DNA of 15,000 nt from Theodoxus fluviatilis (GCA_034096865.1 JAWQFJ010017551.1:72501-87500); one strand, 5' to 3'. Counted from the stretch's first letter, positions 1 through 8,957 are shown. The notes: generated by a model from the sequence alone, not told the origin. Translations and numbers: made by a program.

Positions 1-719
1 ATGGAAATAACACAGCGCAGGTCGAGAGCGATGGACAAATTCTTAGATCGATGAGAGTAACGATCGGTGTGCCTCCCCTCCCAGCTATAGTCCTGACCCC
101 AATCCTGGCTTTTCACTCCATTGGGACCGCCCGGTCGTGCCTCGTATGCGTGAGCTGGTTGTCTGAAAATAATTGTGAGTAAACACTTTTTCCTCTTCCA
201 GAAGCACGTTCACCAGTGGCATCCTAGCTGGGGATGATCCTCAAGGTGTGGACATGGAAAAAAGGGTGTAGGCAGAACCGACGAGTGATCACGTTACTGA
301 GGGACTTCTCGGAAATCGGATTACAGTCCAGCTGCAGACGTTGATAGAGTACATAGACGTCCGGTTGTGGTGATGATATATTTCTAAAGAGTAATGTGAT
401 TTTTTTAAGCTCAGAGAGGACAAAGAGAAGGTCCAGACGACTTAAAATGGCGCCATTAATTTGAGGGGAAAAACTGCATATTCTGGATATTGAAGTTGAA
501 ATGTAATCCCAACTGGTGCTTCAGACGACATTATCAAATTGCTTCAAAGAGGCTCCAAGAGAATTTCATTAATATGTGTATCATGCGCTGATCGAGTATG
601 TGCAGCCCTCTAAAACGTTCTCTGAAGGATACCACTCCAGAAAGTCGTCCGATACCCGTTAACATTACGAGCGCATAGTGCGTTCGTTTTGTCCAACTAA
701 GTCGATTTGAAGCCCCATC
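1..719. other. Unique sequence, no gene recognised
   Basis: All reading frames are broken by frequent stops. I saw no recognisable protein motif, RNA gene, repeat array or promoter. The composition is ordinary and mixed. A minus-strand open frame at 534-788 carries no recognisable domain, and part of it overlaps the C-rich block that follows. Confidence 0.6.
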
Positions 720-723
720 TGCA

Positions 724-755
724 CCCCACCCCACCCTCACCCCCATCCCCACCCC
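724..755 (-). repeat. C-rich block, G-quadruplex-prone on the minus strand
   Basis: Six or more runs of three to five C, separated by one to three bases, lie within about 32 bases. The complementary strand fits the loose G-quadruplex pattern of four runs of at least three G with short loops. Whether it folds in vivo cannot be told from sequence. It also gives the proline-rich reading of the short plus-strand frame here, which I regard as an artefact. Confidence 0.6.
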
Positions 756-1218
756 TTGCTCTCCGCACCCATCCCATACAAATTTCAAAGAAAGAAATTG
801 TTTTGCAAAAGTTGTGGTTTTTAAAAAGTGGTTGTCGTATTACAGTGACAGTCTTTCGCAAGCAACAAAACAGTTTCATCGACTTTGAGATTACATTACA
901 TGGGTAGTTTATGTCTTGTCGTTATGTGACAGTTCACCCTGTGATCGATCGCAGACAGCTTTTAGAGAAAGTTTTTTTAATAAAGAATCGTGCTCATGCA
1001 ATCATTCAGCGACGTCTCCTAGTTGTCACGGCCCGGGTGGATGACTACTGGTGGAATTGTAGTCCCGTGCTGATGTGTTAATTTTTAAAGGGGAAATTGC
1101 CCAATTGTCCACAGACTTAAGACGCCCTATTCAAACAATGCCAAACAAGATATGAATAAAAAATGAAACAATTTAATAACATCAAACAAAGAGCCAGTCA
1201 ATGCAGAAACACTTCTCT
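756..1218. other. Unique sequence, no gene recognised
   Basis: This is AT-leaning sequence with no open frame of note, no repeat array and no RNA-like structure that I could recognise. A canonical AATAAA occurs near 980, but no coding sequence lies upstream, so it is not called a polyadenylation site. Confidence 0.55.
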
Positions 1219-1400
1219 GCCAAAGCACAAATCAACACTCCTCTGCCCAAGCACAAATCAATATTCAACCATGAATGCACAAATCACCAACACTCCACCT
1301 CCACAGATCAAACCAATCCTCCTCCAAAGCACAAATCACCAACACTCCACCTCCACAGCACAAATCAATATTCTACCATCAATGCACAAATCACCACAAA
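1219..1400. repeat. Nested degenerate tandem array (CACAAATCA family)
   Basis: The core GCACAAATCA recurs six times. A 30-base block is identical at 1277-1306 and 1329-1358, a shift of 52 bases. A second block of about 39 bases at 1250-1288 recurs at 1357-1395 with two or so mismatches, a shift of 107 bases. The two shifts show nested duplication of a composite unit and not simple head-to-tail copying. A long plus-strand open frame (1163-1687) and an overlapping one (1201-1512) cross the array. Their Thr/His/Gln/Asn/Pro-rich composition follows from A/C-rich repeat DNA, so I do not call a gene. Confidence 0.8.
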
Positions 1401-1517
1401 ACTCCAGTTTAAGTCAAATGACTGCCACAAAAGAAAGACTTTGGTCCGTCACAATGTCCCAGTTCAAAGCCTTGACCAGACAAAACAAAACCTTCCCCTC
1501 TTTACAACATAGTAAAG

Positions 1518-1683
1518 AGACCGGCAAGCCAACACCAGGTTTTGCCAACCGAGCACAGCGGCCCCCTGAGACGCAGCTCAGAAACGAATCACACACAACC
1601 AGACCGGCAAGCCAAAAACCAGGCCTTACCAACCGGGCACAGCGGCCCCCGGAGACGCGGCTCAGAAACGAACTGCACGCACA
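1518..1683. repeat. 83-bp tandem duplication, two copies
   Basis: Copy 1 is 1518-1600 and copy 2 is 1601-1683, both beginning AGACCGGCAAGCC. They share CACAGCGGCCCC and CTCAGAAACGAA blocks and differ at scattered sites, several of them C/T or G/A changes of the kind expected from CpG decay. GC content is clearly higher than in the flanks. The unit length is not a multiple of three, so the reading frame changes between copies, which argues against a coding repeat. A third copy was not seen in this window. Confidence 0.85.
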
Positions 1684-1733
1684 GTAGCCGACGAAAAATG
1701 TTGTTTCCAAAATCCTCTACTAGCAAAAGACCC

Positions 1734-1751
1734 GACCCTACATATAGGGTC
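1734..1751. repeat. Short inverted repeat, 7-bp arms
   Basis: GACCCTA at 1734-1740 is the exact reverse complement of TAGGGTC at 1745-1751, with a four-base loop (CATA). It is a perfect small hairpin in DNA or RNA. No T-run follows, so it is not a terminator-like site, and no gene is adjacent. Its function is unknown. Confidence 0.6.
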
Positions 1752-1820
1752 CATTCACGCACAAAAGATATGTTGTGCACGTACTGCCGCATGACGACTT
1801 GCATTGCACGTGCAAAACGG

Positions 1821-1846
1821 TGCAGTCAGCAATTGCTGACACTGCA
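1821..1846. repeat. Palindrome with perfect 16-bp core
   Basis: GTCAGCAATTGCTGAC at 1825-1840 is its own reverse complement. The flanks extend the symmetry to TGCA at both outer ends with a one-to-two-base bulge. A symmetric site of this length could bind a dimeric factor such as a bZIP or nuclear receptor type, but nothing in the neighbourhood supports a specific factor. Confidence 0.65.
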
Positions 1847-3521
1847 AAAATACTTAAAGGTGCATCGTGCCGGTTTCAAAAGGACTGGAAGTGGACTTAA
1901 AGTCCCACCACATATTTGAGTCGTGACACTAGATGCCATCCTCCTTAGAAAAAAAATCCAAGACCATCGTGCATTAGAGACTTTTTCCTGAAGGACTCGA
2001 GCAATCGGTCCAGGTATCACACGTGTGCCACCACAATAGTTCGTAAGAAGGTACGGCAAACGACTCAACCTCCCATCGCTAGAACACCAAGACTCAGGAC
2101 GCCTAAATCTGCACTGAAGCAACTGCGGCCGGTGTCTAAGGGCTGTCAGACCTTGTGCAATCCTGGCCTGTGCTAGCAGATTATTCTAACAGTGGACTGG
2201 CTGACAGACTCCCAGCATGCATACTTCTTTAACCGGAAGGACTGTAGACTAGCAATGCCTTTCCGCAGCTGGAGGACAATTCATCATTGGGCAGTACCTT
2301 TTTCTCGCGCCCTGCTTCAGGTTTTAATTCCCACGGAACAGTAAGCTATATCGGTGTCTCTTTTTCCCCCTCTCTGCTAGTTCTGAGCGCAGTCAAGCGT
2401 CAATACCGCTCCTATTTAGGTATCGTTGACTCCAGGTCTGTGATCACTGTTTACTCCCTAAATCGGCTGTAGTGCGGATGCTAATGTAATCACTTAGCCC
2501 ATTGCGTTCACGAGAGGTAACTTTTATGCGAAAGCATGCCTTTCCTCCAATATAAATTGATAATGCTCCACTTTTGTCTGAACATCAACGTACACTAGCG
2601 ATGCTGTTCATCAGTTTCGCTTAGCTCTGTAGACAACTGGATGAGTAAAGATCAACAGAGATGAAAATGTTACCATTTTCGAACTCTAAATGTCAACGTT
2701 ACTTGTACTGTGGTTCCGTTTTTTTTGTGTCCAGGGTGAGTTTGGCTACTTAGAGCCAAAGTAGCCATATTCTATATGAACACAGGAATTTATAAGTCGT
2801 TTCCCATTTTGTATTTAACTACTGGAGAGGAAGGAACTACATATCCAGTATCTTGAATAAAAGGAATGAAATGTTCGATTCTCCTGAAAGAGAAGTAATC
2901 ATGGACTTTTAGCAGCTTACAGTTGTGCCATTTTCCTTACTTTACAGACGGGCGTTTGCCTGGGCAGGCTTTCAACGTTAAAGCGGCGTTCAGTTCTCGA
3001 TGAAGTGTAACACAGAGATCACCGTATACGAAGAATGCAACATGCATCCACGCTGCCCGAAGTCAGCCTGGCACAAGTAACCGTTCCCCCTTGAAGTCCT
3101 GGCCATGAGAATTAACGGGCGCTACGTGCAGAAACATGTGGTGTCTTCTGTAGTAGGCGTTGCGGGACGTTTCCCAGCATCCTAGATTTTCTCAAGAATT
3201 CGATAAGCACCATTGATGTCCACGATAATAAGCTGAATCAAACTGGACTGCTTGATTATGCAGACAAGGTTTAGGCACAGGGAAAGCACTGGTAGAACGT
3301 TATTCTTTTCCCCCCCAACTTCACAGGATGAGTCCCTGCTGTTGTTCTCTCCAGGAAGAACATAGAGGATCAACGGACGCAAAGAACAGAAACGGCCGAA
3401 GAAGGACTAACTCAATTTGATTTTTAAAAAAAGACGAGCCCACACCAACTGAGTCTTACTGACGCGGCGTCGATGGGATCGATACGGGGCTTCCCTGGAG
3501 AGTGCTGATAACTGCAGGCGA
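1847..3521. other. Unique sequence, no gene recognised
   Basis: About 1.7 kb without a recognisable gene. Short open frames at 1826-2122 (minus), 2287-2472 (plus) and 3182-3382 (minus) have no recognised domain, no repeat support and no convincing splice context. A loose tRNA B-box-like string occurs at 2320-2331 without a matching A box or cloverleaf. A hairpin pair at 2741-2766 is listed separately. Confidence 0.5.
2741..2766. repeat. Two overlapping, mutually exclusive short hairpins
   Basis: GGCTACT (2744-2750) pairs with AGTAGCC (2760-2766). TTTGGCT (2741-2747) also pairs with AGCCAAA (2754-2760). The two stems use overlapping bases, so only one can form at a time. The stems are seven base pairs each. 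No gene or terminator context is visible, and chance is a fair explanation. Confidence 0.5.
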
Positions 3522-4240
3522 TTGTGTCATGAAGTGGCCCTGGTTGCACAGCGCAAAGGCCAGAGATGGCTTATAAGGGCAGGAGATCCGCCGGCTGCGA
3601 GGCGGATGCCAGAGGAAACCTCTCGGAAATGCCACACTGCCATCAGTCTGACAGAGCTCCCACTCGTCTTTGCAGCGGCTCACCCGGCTTTATTGCTACA
3701 TCATGATAAATGCCGAGCGCTAATTCTCCAGGGGACGAATCAAATCGCCGTGGTAGGCCGTGTATCAATCCAAGCAGGCCCCGACAATCCAGAAGGTCTG
3801 ATCTAAAATCGCCCTGGCGATCGGTTTACTGCGTCTAATCCTCGTAATGTCTGCAACGGTGCATATCGGTCATCTCAGAGCTCGCCTGCATTTCCCAAAG
3901 TTGCGCGAGCAGCAGAAAGTTGCGACAGGTCGCGCTGAACAGATACATTCCGACTAGAGAGCAGACCATGAGTGAATCATTAAGATGGGCAAGTCATTGA
4001 AGCTTATCGACGATCAGAAATACATTTTTAATCGTGCGCGGGACCCCAGTCCAGAGGTGAAGGCGCGCGCCCGGCACTTGCCTCGCAGCTAGCGGGGGCT
4101 TTGATCAGTACAGCACGAGTCATGAAAGGAAGGTGCTTTACTTGCTTTGCCTCTTCCCACGCAGGTGTAAAACTGAGTAGGATGTGCACTATAGTGACCG
4201 CGGTTAAAAGTCCGCAGATGGGATTTACTGGTAGGGATAT
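3522..4240. other. GC-balanced unique sequence, unassigned open frame
   Basis: A plus-strand open frame runs from 3522 to 3806 and a minus-strand one from 3456 to 3683. Neither translation shows a domain I recognise. The sequence is compositionally balanced and not repetitive, so it could hold an exon or regulatory element, but no splice or promoter evidence settles this. A small inverted repeat, ATCGCC at 3808-3813 and GGCGAT at 3816-3821, lies just after the plus-strand frame. Confidence 0.35.
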
Positions 4241-4282
4241 GATAATGACGACGACGACGACGACGACGATGATGATGACGCT

Positions 4283-4376
<94 letters not shown>

Positions 4377-4470
4377 GTGGTGATGATGATAATGATGATG
4401 ATGATGATGAAGACGACGACGACGACGATGATGATGATGACGAAAACGACGATGATGCCACGACGACCAC
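4241..4470. repeat. Compound trinucleotide microsatellite (GAT/GAC)
   Basis: This is an interrupted array of GAC blocks alternating with GAT blocks. The longest uninterrupted stretch is pure GAT at about 4313-4375. Interruptions (GCT, AAT, GGT, GAA) are point variants of the unit. All three frames of both strands stay open, giving poly-Met/Thr, poly-His/Arg, poly-Ser and poly-Ile/Val readings. These are typical repeat artefacts and not genes. The C/T alternation at the third base suggests repeated CpG-type change within one original array. Confidence 0.95.
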
Positions 4471-4802
4471 AAAAAAGAGGACAATGTAAATACATCTGCG
4501 AAATTTATTATGTTGTTTCACCTGCACTTAGATGCACAGAAAAGTTACCCTTTGAAAGAACAATAGGAGGCCTAGTTACCTCTCGCAGTGTAATCCATTA
4601 ACGTCAATTATGATTAGGATCAGACTAGCCTGGCAAGTAATGCATGCAATAAATTCGACAAGGATGGTCCACTTGAAATGAATAAGGAAAAAAAAGGTAT
4701 ACTTCTTGGTCGTTTGTACAATTAAAGAAAATGTAAACATGGAGAAAAGTGAGAGGATATAATCAAACTGTCAAAAGTGAAAGTATACGCCAAACTTAAC
4801 AG
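4471..4802. other. Unique AT-rich spacer between two trinucleotide tracts
   Basis: No gene, RNA or transposon feature recognised. The tail of a plus-strand frame started by the microsatellite continues to 4601 but has no recognisable domain. Confidence 0.5.
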
Positions 4803-4826
4803 ATGATATGATGGTGATGATGATGG

Positions 4827-4859
<33 letters not shown>

Positions 4860-4926
4860 CGATGACGACGATAATGATGATGGTTGGGATGCTGATGACG
4901 ACGATAATGATGATGGTTGGGATGCT
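4803..4926. repeat. ATG trinucleotide tract with a perfect 33-bp duplication at its end
   Basis: Imperfect GAT repeats run from about 4803. The last 66 bases are two identical 33-base units, 4861-4893 and 4894-4926, each containing GACGACGATAATGATG and ending GGTTGGGATGCT. No mismatch separates them, so this duplication is much younger than the diverged flanking repeat. The tract directly abuts copy A of the dispersed repeat at 4944. Confidence 0.93.
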
Positions 4927-4943
4927 GACGCTGCCGCTAAAGA

Positions 4944-5107
4944 TTTACGGTCTCTCAGCCTTGTAGGCTCTGCAAGGCCATTGATCACGAAAAGCACTAG
5001 AACAGGTTAGAGTAATTGCAAAAATTAGTCATGATTCCCCGATTTATTTGCCTCTTATGAATGGGATGGGGAGAAGCGAAGGATCTATTCCTACCCCTAA
5101 CCCACAG
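4944..5107 (-). mobile_element. Dispersed repeat, copy A (unnamed, likely retroposon 3' part)
   Basis: This stretch aligns almost without gaps, with a net offset of zero over 164 bases, to 10583-10746. By eye roughly two-thirds of positions match. Shared anchors are TTTAC at the left, a GGCCATTGA block, CACTAGAA, and CTATTC...AACCCACAG at the right. Both copies have a simple repeat immediately to the left, GAT here and GGAT there. Read on the minus strand, both therefore start at CTGTGGGTT and finish in a CAT-type tail, as expected for a SINE or a truncated LINE. I do not recognise the family. No coding potential or tRNA-like head is visible, and the 5' end is probably truncated. The minus orientation is inferred from the tail. 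Confidence 0.65.
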
Positions 5108-5701
<594 letters not shown>

Positions 5702-5869
5702 GTCGCTCCGTCTGTCTTGAGAGCCACACATGAAAGTTCCCTACTCACTTTCGAAACCCTGCAGAGTCAGACAAAGTAGGTTTCGAATCTAAAGCGGTAC
5801 TCGGTGTCCAGCGTGGCTCCTCTGCTTGCTAGACATGGGTAACAGTAAGGTGTAAATCACCAGTCCACC

Positions 5870-6440
5870 ATCTCAACGCCCTACCACACTACGTCATCAC
5901 CATCACCCACCATGGCAAAACTCCATTTCCCAATCGACAATACACCCCATCATTCCACCATTTCAAAACTCTACAGCCACAACACGCTAATCTCTAAATC
6001 CCTTTACCTTACTGCCTTAGAATACCACCACACCACTACTATCCACCACCTCAACAGTCATCGCTACATCAGGTCATCTCCCTAACAAGTCTACAACCCA
6101 TCACCATACCACCCTAAAATTCCACCACAACCACTACTATCCACCACCTTAGAATTCCACCACACCACTACTATCCACCACTTCAACAGCCATCACTACA
6201 ATAGGTTACATTCATTATACCTCTACATCTCATCATCTCACCACCCAAGCATACCACCAAACCATATCACCACAGTAACCCTAACCCACTCACCTCAACA
6301 CACCATCACTATAAGATGCCATCACCCAATCACCATCATCACACCCTATCAACTTCCCATCTCATATACCACCACGCCTTCACACCACAATCCACCACCC
6401 CGGCACATCACCTCATCGCAGCCAAACCATATTGTCACTT
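5870..6440. repeat. G-poor CAC/CAT/ACC-rich degenerate array
   Basis: For nearly 600 bases the plus strand is almost devoid of G and is built from CCACCA, CATCAC, CTACAAC and similar words. Longer duplicated blocks remain. A 60-base block at 6015-6074 recurs at 6147-6206, and a shorter version of its first half starts at 6117. The common core is TTCCACCACACCACTACTAT or close variants. It is best read as an old, decayed minisatellite or expanded (CAT/CAC) microsatellite. The left part of the plus-strand open frame at 6316-6861 lies in it and is His/Thr/Pro-rich for compositional reasons. Confidence 0.75.
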
Positions 6441-6731
6441 CACCACTCCACCAATGCTCCAAGCCACTCACTGCAGACGTGGACCTCTGAGAGGTAAGGT
6501 GGAGCTGGGAGGGCTACCAAGGAGCCAGGACGGCAATTTGTCTCCCCTTGCCCTGGTTACATCGATTCAGGACACAGGTGGCCCTGGTGGCTACTGGCCA
6601 ATTTCCGGCAGTGCTGAAGCAACGGCGCCAAGCACCTCCCTCTCTTACATCCGGGCAGCCAGTATTCCCACCATATCCTTTCGCCGCTTTGTCAGAACAA
6701 GATGTGTTGTCCTGTTTACCGGCGACAAGCT
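6441..6731 (+). other. GC-richer unique block, open frame of unknown status
   Basis: Composition changes sharply here from G-poor to balanced. One plus-strand frame stays open through the block, from the preceding repeat to 6861. The translation contains no motif I recognise. A donor-like GAG/GTAAGG occurs at about 6490-6499, which would end any exon early. A decayed transposon, a lone exon or a chance open frame are all possible. Confidence 0.25.
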
Positions 6732-6766
6732 GGGGGGTTGGGGTGGGGGTGGGGGTGGGAGTGGGG
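6732..6766 (+). repeat. G-quadruplex-prone G-run cluster
   Basis: G runs of six, four, five, five, three and four are separated by one- or two-base loops (TT, T, T, T, AGT). This fits the strict quadruplex pattern of four runs of at least three G with loops of seven or fewer. The glycine-rich end of the crossing open frame comes from this tract. Confidence 0.8.
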
Positions 6767-6914
6767 AAGTGAGCGTAAAAGGGTCAAAGACAAAGACAAA
6801 GGGCAGGAATGGAGACCATTACACAAATAGGGACTTCCGTGACTACAGGAAAGAGGACTAGATTGATGAAATCTTCGAAATGTTGACACGCCAAACATTA
6901 ATCGAAGATGAAAC

Positions 6915-6996
6915 GAGGAGGAGGAGGAGGAGGAGGAGGAGGAGGAGGAGGAGGAGGAGGGGGAGGGGGGGGGGGGGGGGGGGAAGGAGGAGGAGA
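6915..6996 (+). repeat. 82-base polypurine tract, (GAG)n followed by G19
   Basis: The plus strand is uninterrupted purine from 6915 to 6996. It begins with about sixteen AGG/GAG trinucleotides, passes into a homopolymer of 19 G at 6965-6983, and ends with GAAGGAGGAGGAGA. Such tracts are candidates for triplex (H-DNA) and quadruplex formation. The poly-Arg/Gly frame across it (6880-7065) is an artefact. Confidence 0.95.
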
Positions 6997-7384
6997 CTGA
7001 CGATTAATGCAACAGCCTCGATTTATCAGTTTCAGCGGAGAAAAAAACAAAAAACATGTTCATAATCAGTGGACAGTTAATGATTATCCAAACGTAGCTG
7101 CTACGGTTAAAGTCTGCTGCACTGCGCATCTTCAACCAGCAAAAAGCGTCATGTAAACCCTGCCTTAACTTCGGGTCAGTTGTCCCTCTTACTGAACCCC
7201 AAACCTCAGTTACAAAGACACTTGCCACAACAAAGCGTTTAGGCTTGGCGGTAGCTCTTCAACCTCGAGTTGCAAATTGCACTCCTGCCATCGTCTGGAC
7301 ACTAATACCTGAAGATGCGCTGCTCCTGACAGTGAGTTGCCACAGCAGCCCGGTGAGCCCCTATCTTGTCCCAGTCTAGGCACT
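6997..7384. other. Unique sequence, no gene recognised
   Basis: No recognisable gene or RNA. The minus-strand frame at 7302-7742 ends here with non-repetitive residues, followed on that strand by CAGGTATTAG, a reasonable splice donor string near 7302-7315. No acceptor with a pyrimidine tract was found upstream, so an exon is not called. Confidence 0.4.
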
Positions 7385-7427
7385 GCTTGCTTGCTTGCTG
7401 CTGTCTGTCTGCCTGCCTGCGTGTCTG
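7385..7427. repeat. Short compound GCTT/GTCT/GCCT tract
   Basis: Four-base units GCTT, GTCT and GCCT follow each other with one- and two-base slips. It lies about 100 bases left of the large TG tract and is probably part of the same microsatellite-prone neighbourhood. Confidence 0.75.
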
Positions 7428-7534
7428 GAGGACTGCCTGTTTGCCTAACCTCTCGTGAGACTTGGTTCCGTTACGAGGATAAAGGGTGCAGCCTACAGGG
7501 ATGCCATTTATCTTATGTTGGCACGTCACCCACT

Positions 7535-7573
7535 CTGTGTGTGTGTGTGTGTGTGTGTGTGCGCATGTGTATA

Positions 7574-7608
<35 letters not shown>

Positions 7609-7793
7609 CCGTGTGTGTATGCGCGCGCGCATGTGCGTGTTTGTGCGTATACGCGCGTGCGTGCGTGTGTGTGCGTGCACGCATGAATGTGTTTGTGTAC
7701 GTGATCGCACACGCGCGTGTGTGTATAATTATGTGTGTGCATAAGTGTGTGTGTGTGCGCGCGTGCGCGCTAGCGCGCGCGCGTGTGTGTGTC

Positions 7794-7830
<37 letters not shown>
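7535..7830. repeat. Long TG array with CG-alternating interruptions
   Basis: Pure TG blocks at each end flank a middle section where TG alternates with CG, TA and CA (GCGCGCGC, GTATACGCGC, GCGCTAGCGCGCGCGC). Over nearly 300 bases the strand is almost strictly alternating purine-pyrimidine, including several runs of CG alternation, which is the classical Z-DNA-favouring composition. A twelve-base block with GTATACCGTGTG occurs twice (about 7568 and 7605). The Cys/Val and His/Thr frames on the two strands are artefacts. Confidence 0.95.
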
Positions 7831-7832
<2 letters not shown>

Positions 7833-7841
7833 CTCGGTTTC

Positions 7842-7926
7842 TGTCCGTCTGTCTACCTGCCTACTTCCCTGTCTGCCCACCTGCCCGTCCGACCGACCGT
7901 CCCGTCCGTCCTTAATCTGTCTGTCT

Positions 7927-7976
<50 letters not shown>
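7842..7976. repeat. Pyrimidine-rich CTGT/CCGT/CTAC block passing into (TC)n
   Basis: A degenerate tetranucleotide block (GTCC, GTCT, ACCT, GACC) runs from 7842 to about 7924 and then becomes a clean TC array, 7931-7976. It abuts the TG array with only a short gap. Confidence 0.9.
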
Positions 7977-7979
<3 letters not shown>

Positions 7980-8099
7980 CTAGCATGACTCTACAAAGCA
8001 AGGGAATAAGATGTCAAACTTTTCAAACACACAGAAGGCAAACCTTCAGGACTTATCAAGCAAATGCCATCACATTGTTCGCCGTGGGTAAAACAGATT

Positions 8100-8260
8100 T
8101 AAAAAATCTGGATGTCGTGAATATGAAAACGCAGTAGGCTCGCCTTCATGGACTCTCCTTGAATAGTTCCGCGTGCGACAATATCCGCCTGAATGAGGAG
8201 AAACGCATTCACTCCCACTGGCTTCCTGCCCTTTCCAGAGAACACATAGATCACAATCAG
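8100..8260 (-). pseudogene. Possible TIMP/NTR-like fragment, broken (speculative)
   Basis: On the minus strand the translation ADIVARGTIQGES is followed about ten residues later by FHIHDIQIF and then a stop. In TIMP-type NTR domains the first mature exon has a Cys-x-Cys-x-Pro-x-His-Pro-type start, then an acidic-hydrophobic (S/A)D(L/V)V(I)RA stretch, then a strand ending in (M/I)(Y/F)KG. The order, spacing (about 30 residues) and hydrophobic pattern agree. A neighbouring frame reads CVSPHSGGYC over the same bases. The stop falls in a run of six T directly after the IF codons, where a one-base slip would restore a Lys. The N-terminal cysteines are therefore not in frame and the rest of the domain is missing. 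Chance similarity is quite possible. No expression or splice evidence is visible. Confidence 0.22.
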
Positions 8261-8512
8261 CGGGCATGCAGAGGAGCGTGGAATGCATGTGCCCATCGTT
8301 GATCTTCTGCAGACAGACAGGTCTACCGGTTTTCAGGGCCAGGGCCAGCGCTCTCCTCGTGCAGTCAGACATTTCGTGCTCAAACTAATCATCCCCCCAG
8401 AAGAGACATCCTATCCATTCTGTGATTATGTGATGCAGTGAAATGAGGTGAAGGAAGGCATGTGACAGTTTATCACTAGCGAAACACAATAAAAATAGGA
8501 AGTCCTCAACGC
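8261..8512. other. Unique sequence left of the CA/GGCA cluster
   Basis: A minus-strand frame (8070-8372) covers most of this stretch but has no recognised domain. AATAAA occurs near 8489 on the plus strand without an upstream gene. Confidence 0.4.
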
Positions 8513-8590
8513 GCACACACACACGGAGACAGCCAGGCAGGCAGGCAGGCGCGCAGGCAGGCAGGCAGGCAGACGGGCAGGCAGACGGCT
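8513..8590. repeat. Short CA tract plus GGCA tetranucleotide tract
   Basis: Six CA units at 8513-8524 are followed by a GGCA/CAGG tract from about 8531 to 8587, interrupted by GCGC and AGAC. The pattern mirrors, on the opposite strand, the GCCT tract at 7385-7427, but the flanks do not match. Confidence 0.9.
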
Positions 8591-8670
8591 ATAGAAGGCA
8601 AGCAGACAATAGATAGGCATACATATGCCCGCGCGCCTACTCGACACGCTCGCAAGCGCGCGCGTGCATA

Positions 8671-8714
<44 letters not shown>
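8671..8714. repeat. CA dinucleotide microsatellite
   Basis: The near-pure CA array has one CATA interruption at 8675-8678 and is preceded by an alternating CGCGCGCGTGCATA stretch. To the right, CA-rich degenerate sequence with two copies of CAAACGTG continues to about 8830. Confidence 0.95.
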
Positions 8715-8718
<4 letters not shown>

Positions 8719-8854
8719 TGCATACTCAAACGTGAGCACACGCACACTGACAAACACACTCAGAAACATACATTCATAACATTCATAAGTAGACATAGGC
8801 ACAATGACACACACAAACACATATACACAGAGAATATGGCAGGAAGTCAAACAG

Positions 8855-8957
<103 letters not shown>

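Noticed and set aside
1163..1919. Overlapping plus-strand frames of 103-174 codons
   Set aside because: They cross the AC-rich nested array and the 83-bp duplication. Composition explains the openness, and the duplication shifts frame.
2261..2331. Possible tRNA/SINE B box (GGTTTTAATTCC)
   Set aside because: It has at least two key mismatches, only a poor A-box candidate upstream and no cloverleaf.
4028..4601. Long open frames with poly-His, poly-Met, poly-Ser and poly-Ile
   Set aside because: They are the translations of the GAT/GAC microsatellite, open in several frames on both strands, with no flanking domain.
5745..5792. Repeated TTTCGAA strings resembling a tRNA T loop
   Set aside because: The flanking stem does not pair and no anticodon arm is present on either strand.
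7302..7400. Possible minus-strand exon ending at CAGGTATTAG
   Set aside because: The donor string is good, but no acceptor with a pyrimidine tract and no recognisable protein were found.
7302..7988. Cys/Val-rich and His/Thr-rich open frames
   Set aside because: They are products of the TG array. The cysteine content comes from TGT codons and does not indicate a disulfide-rich peptide.
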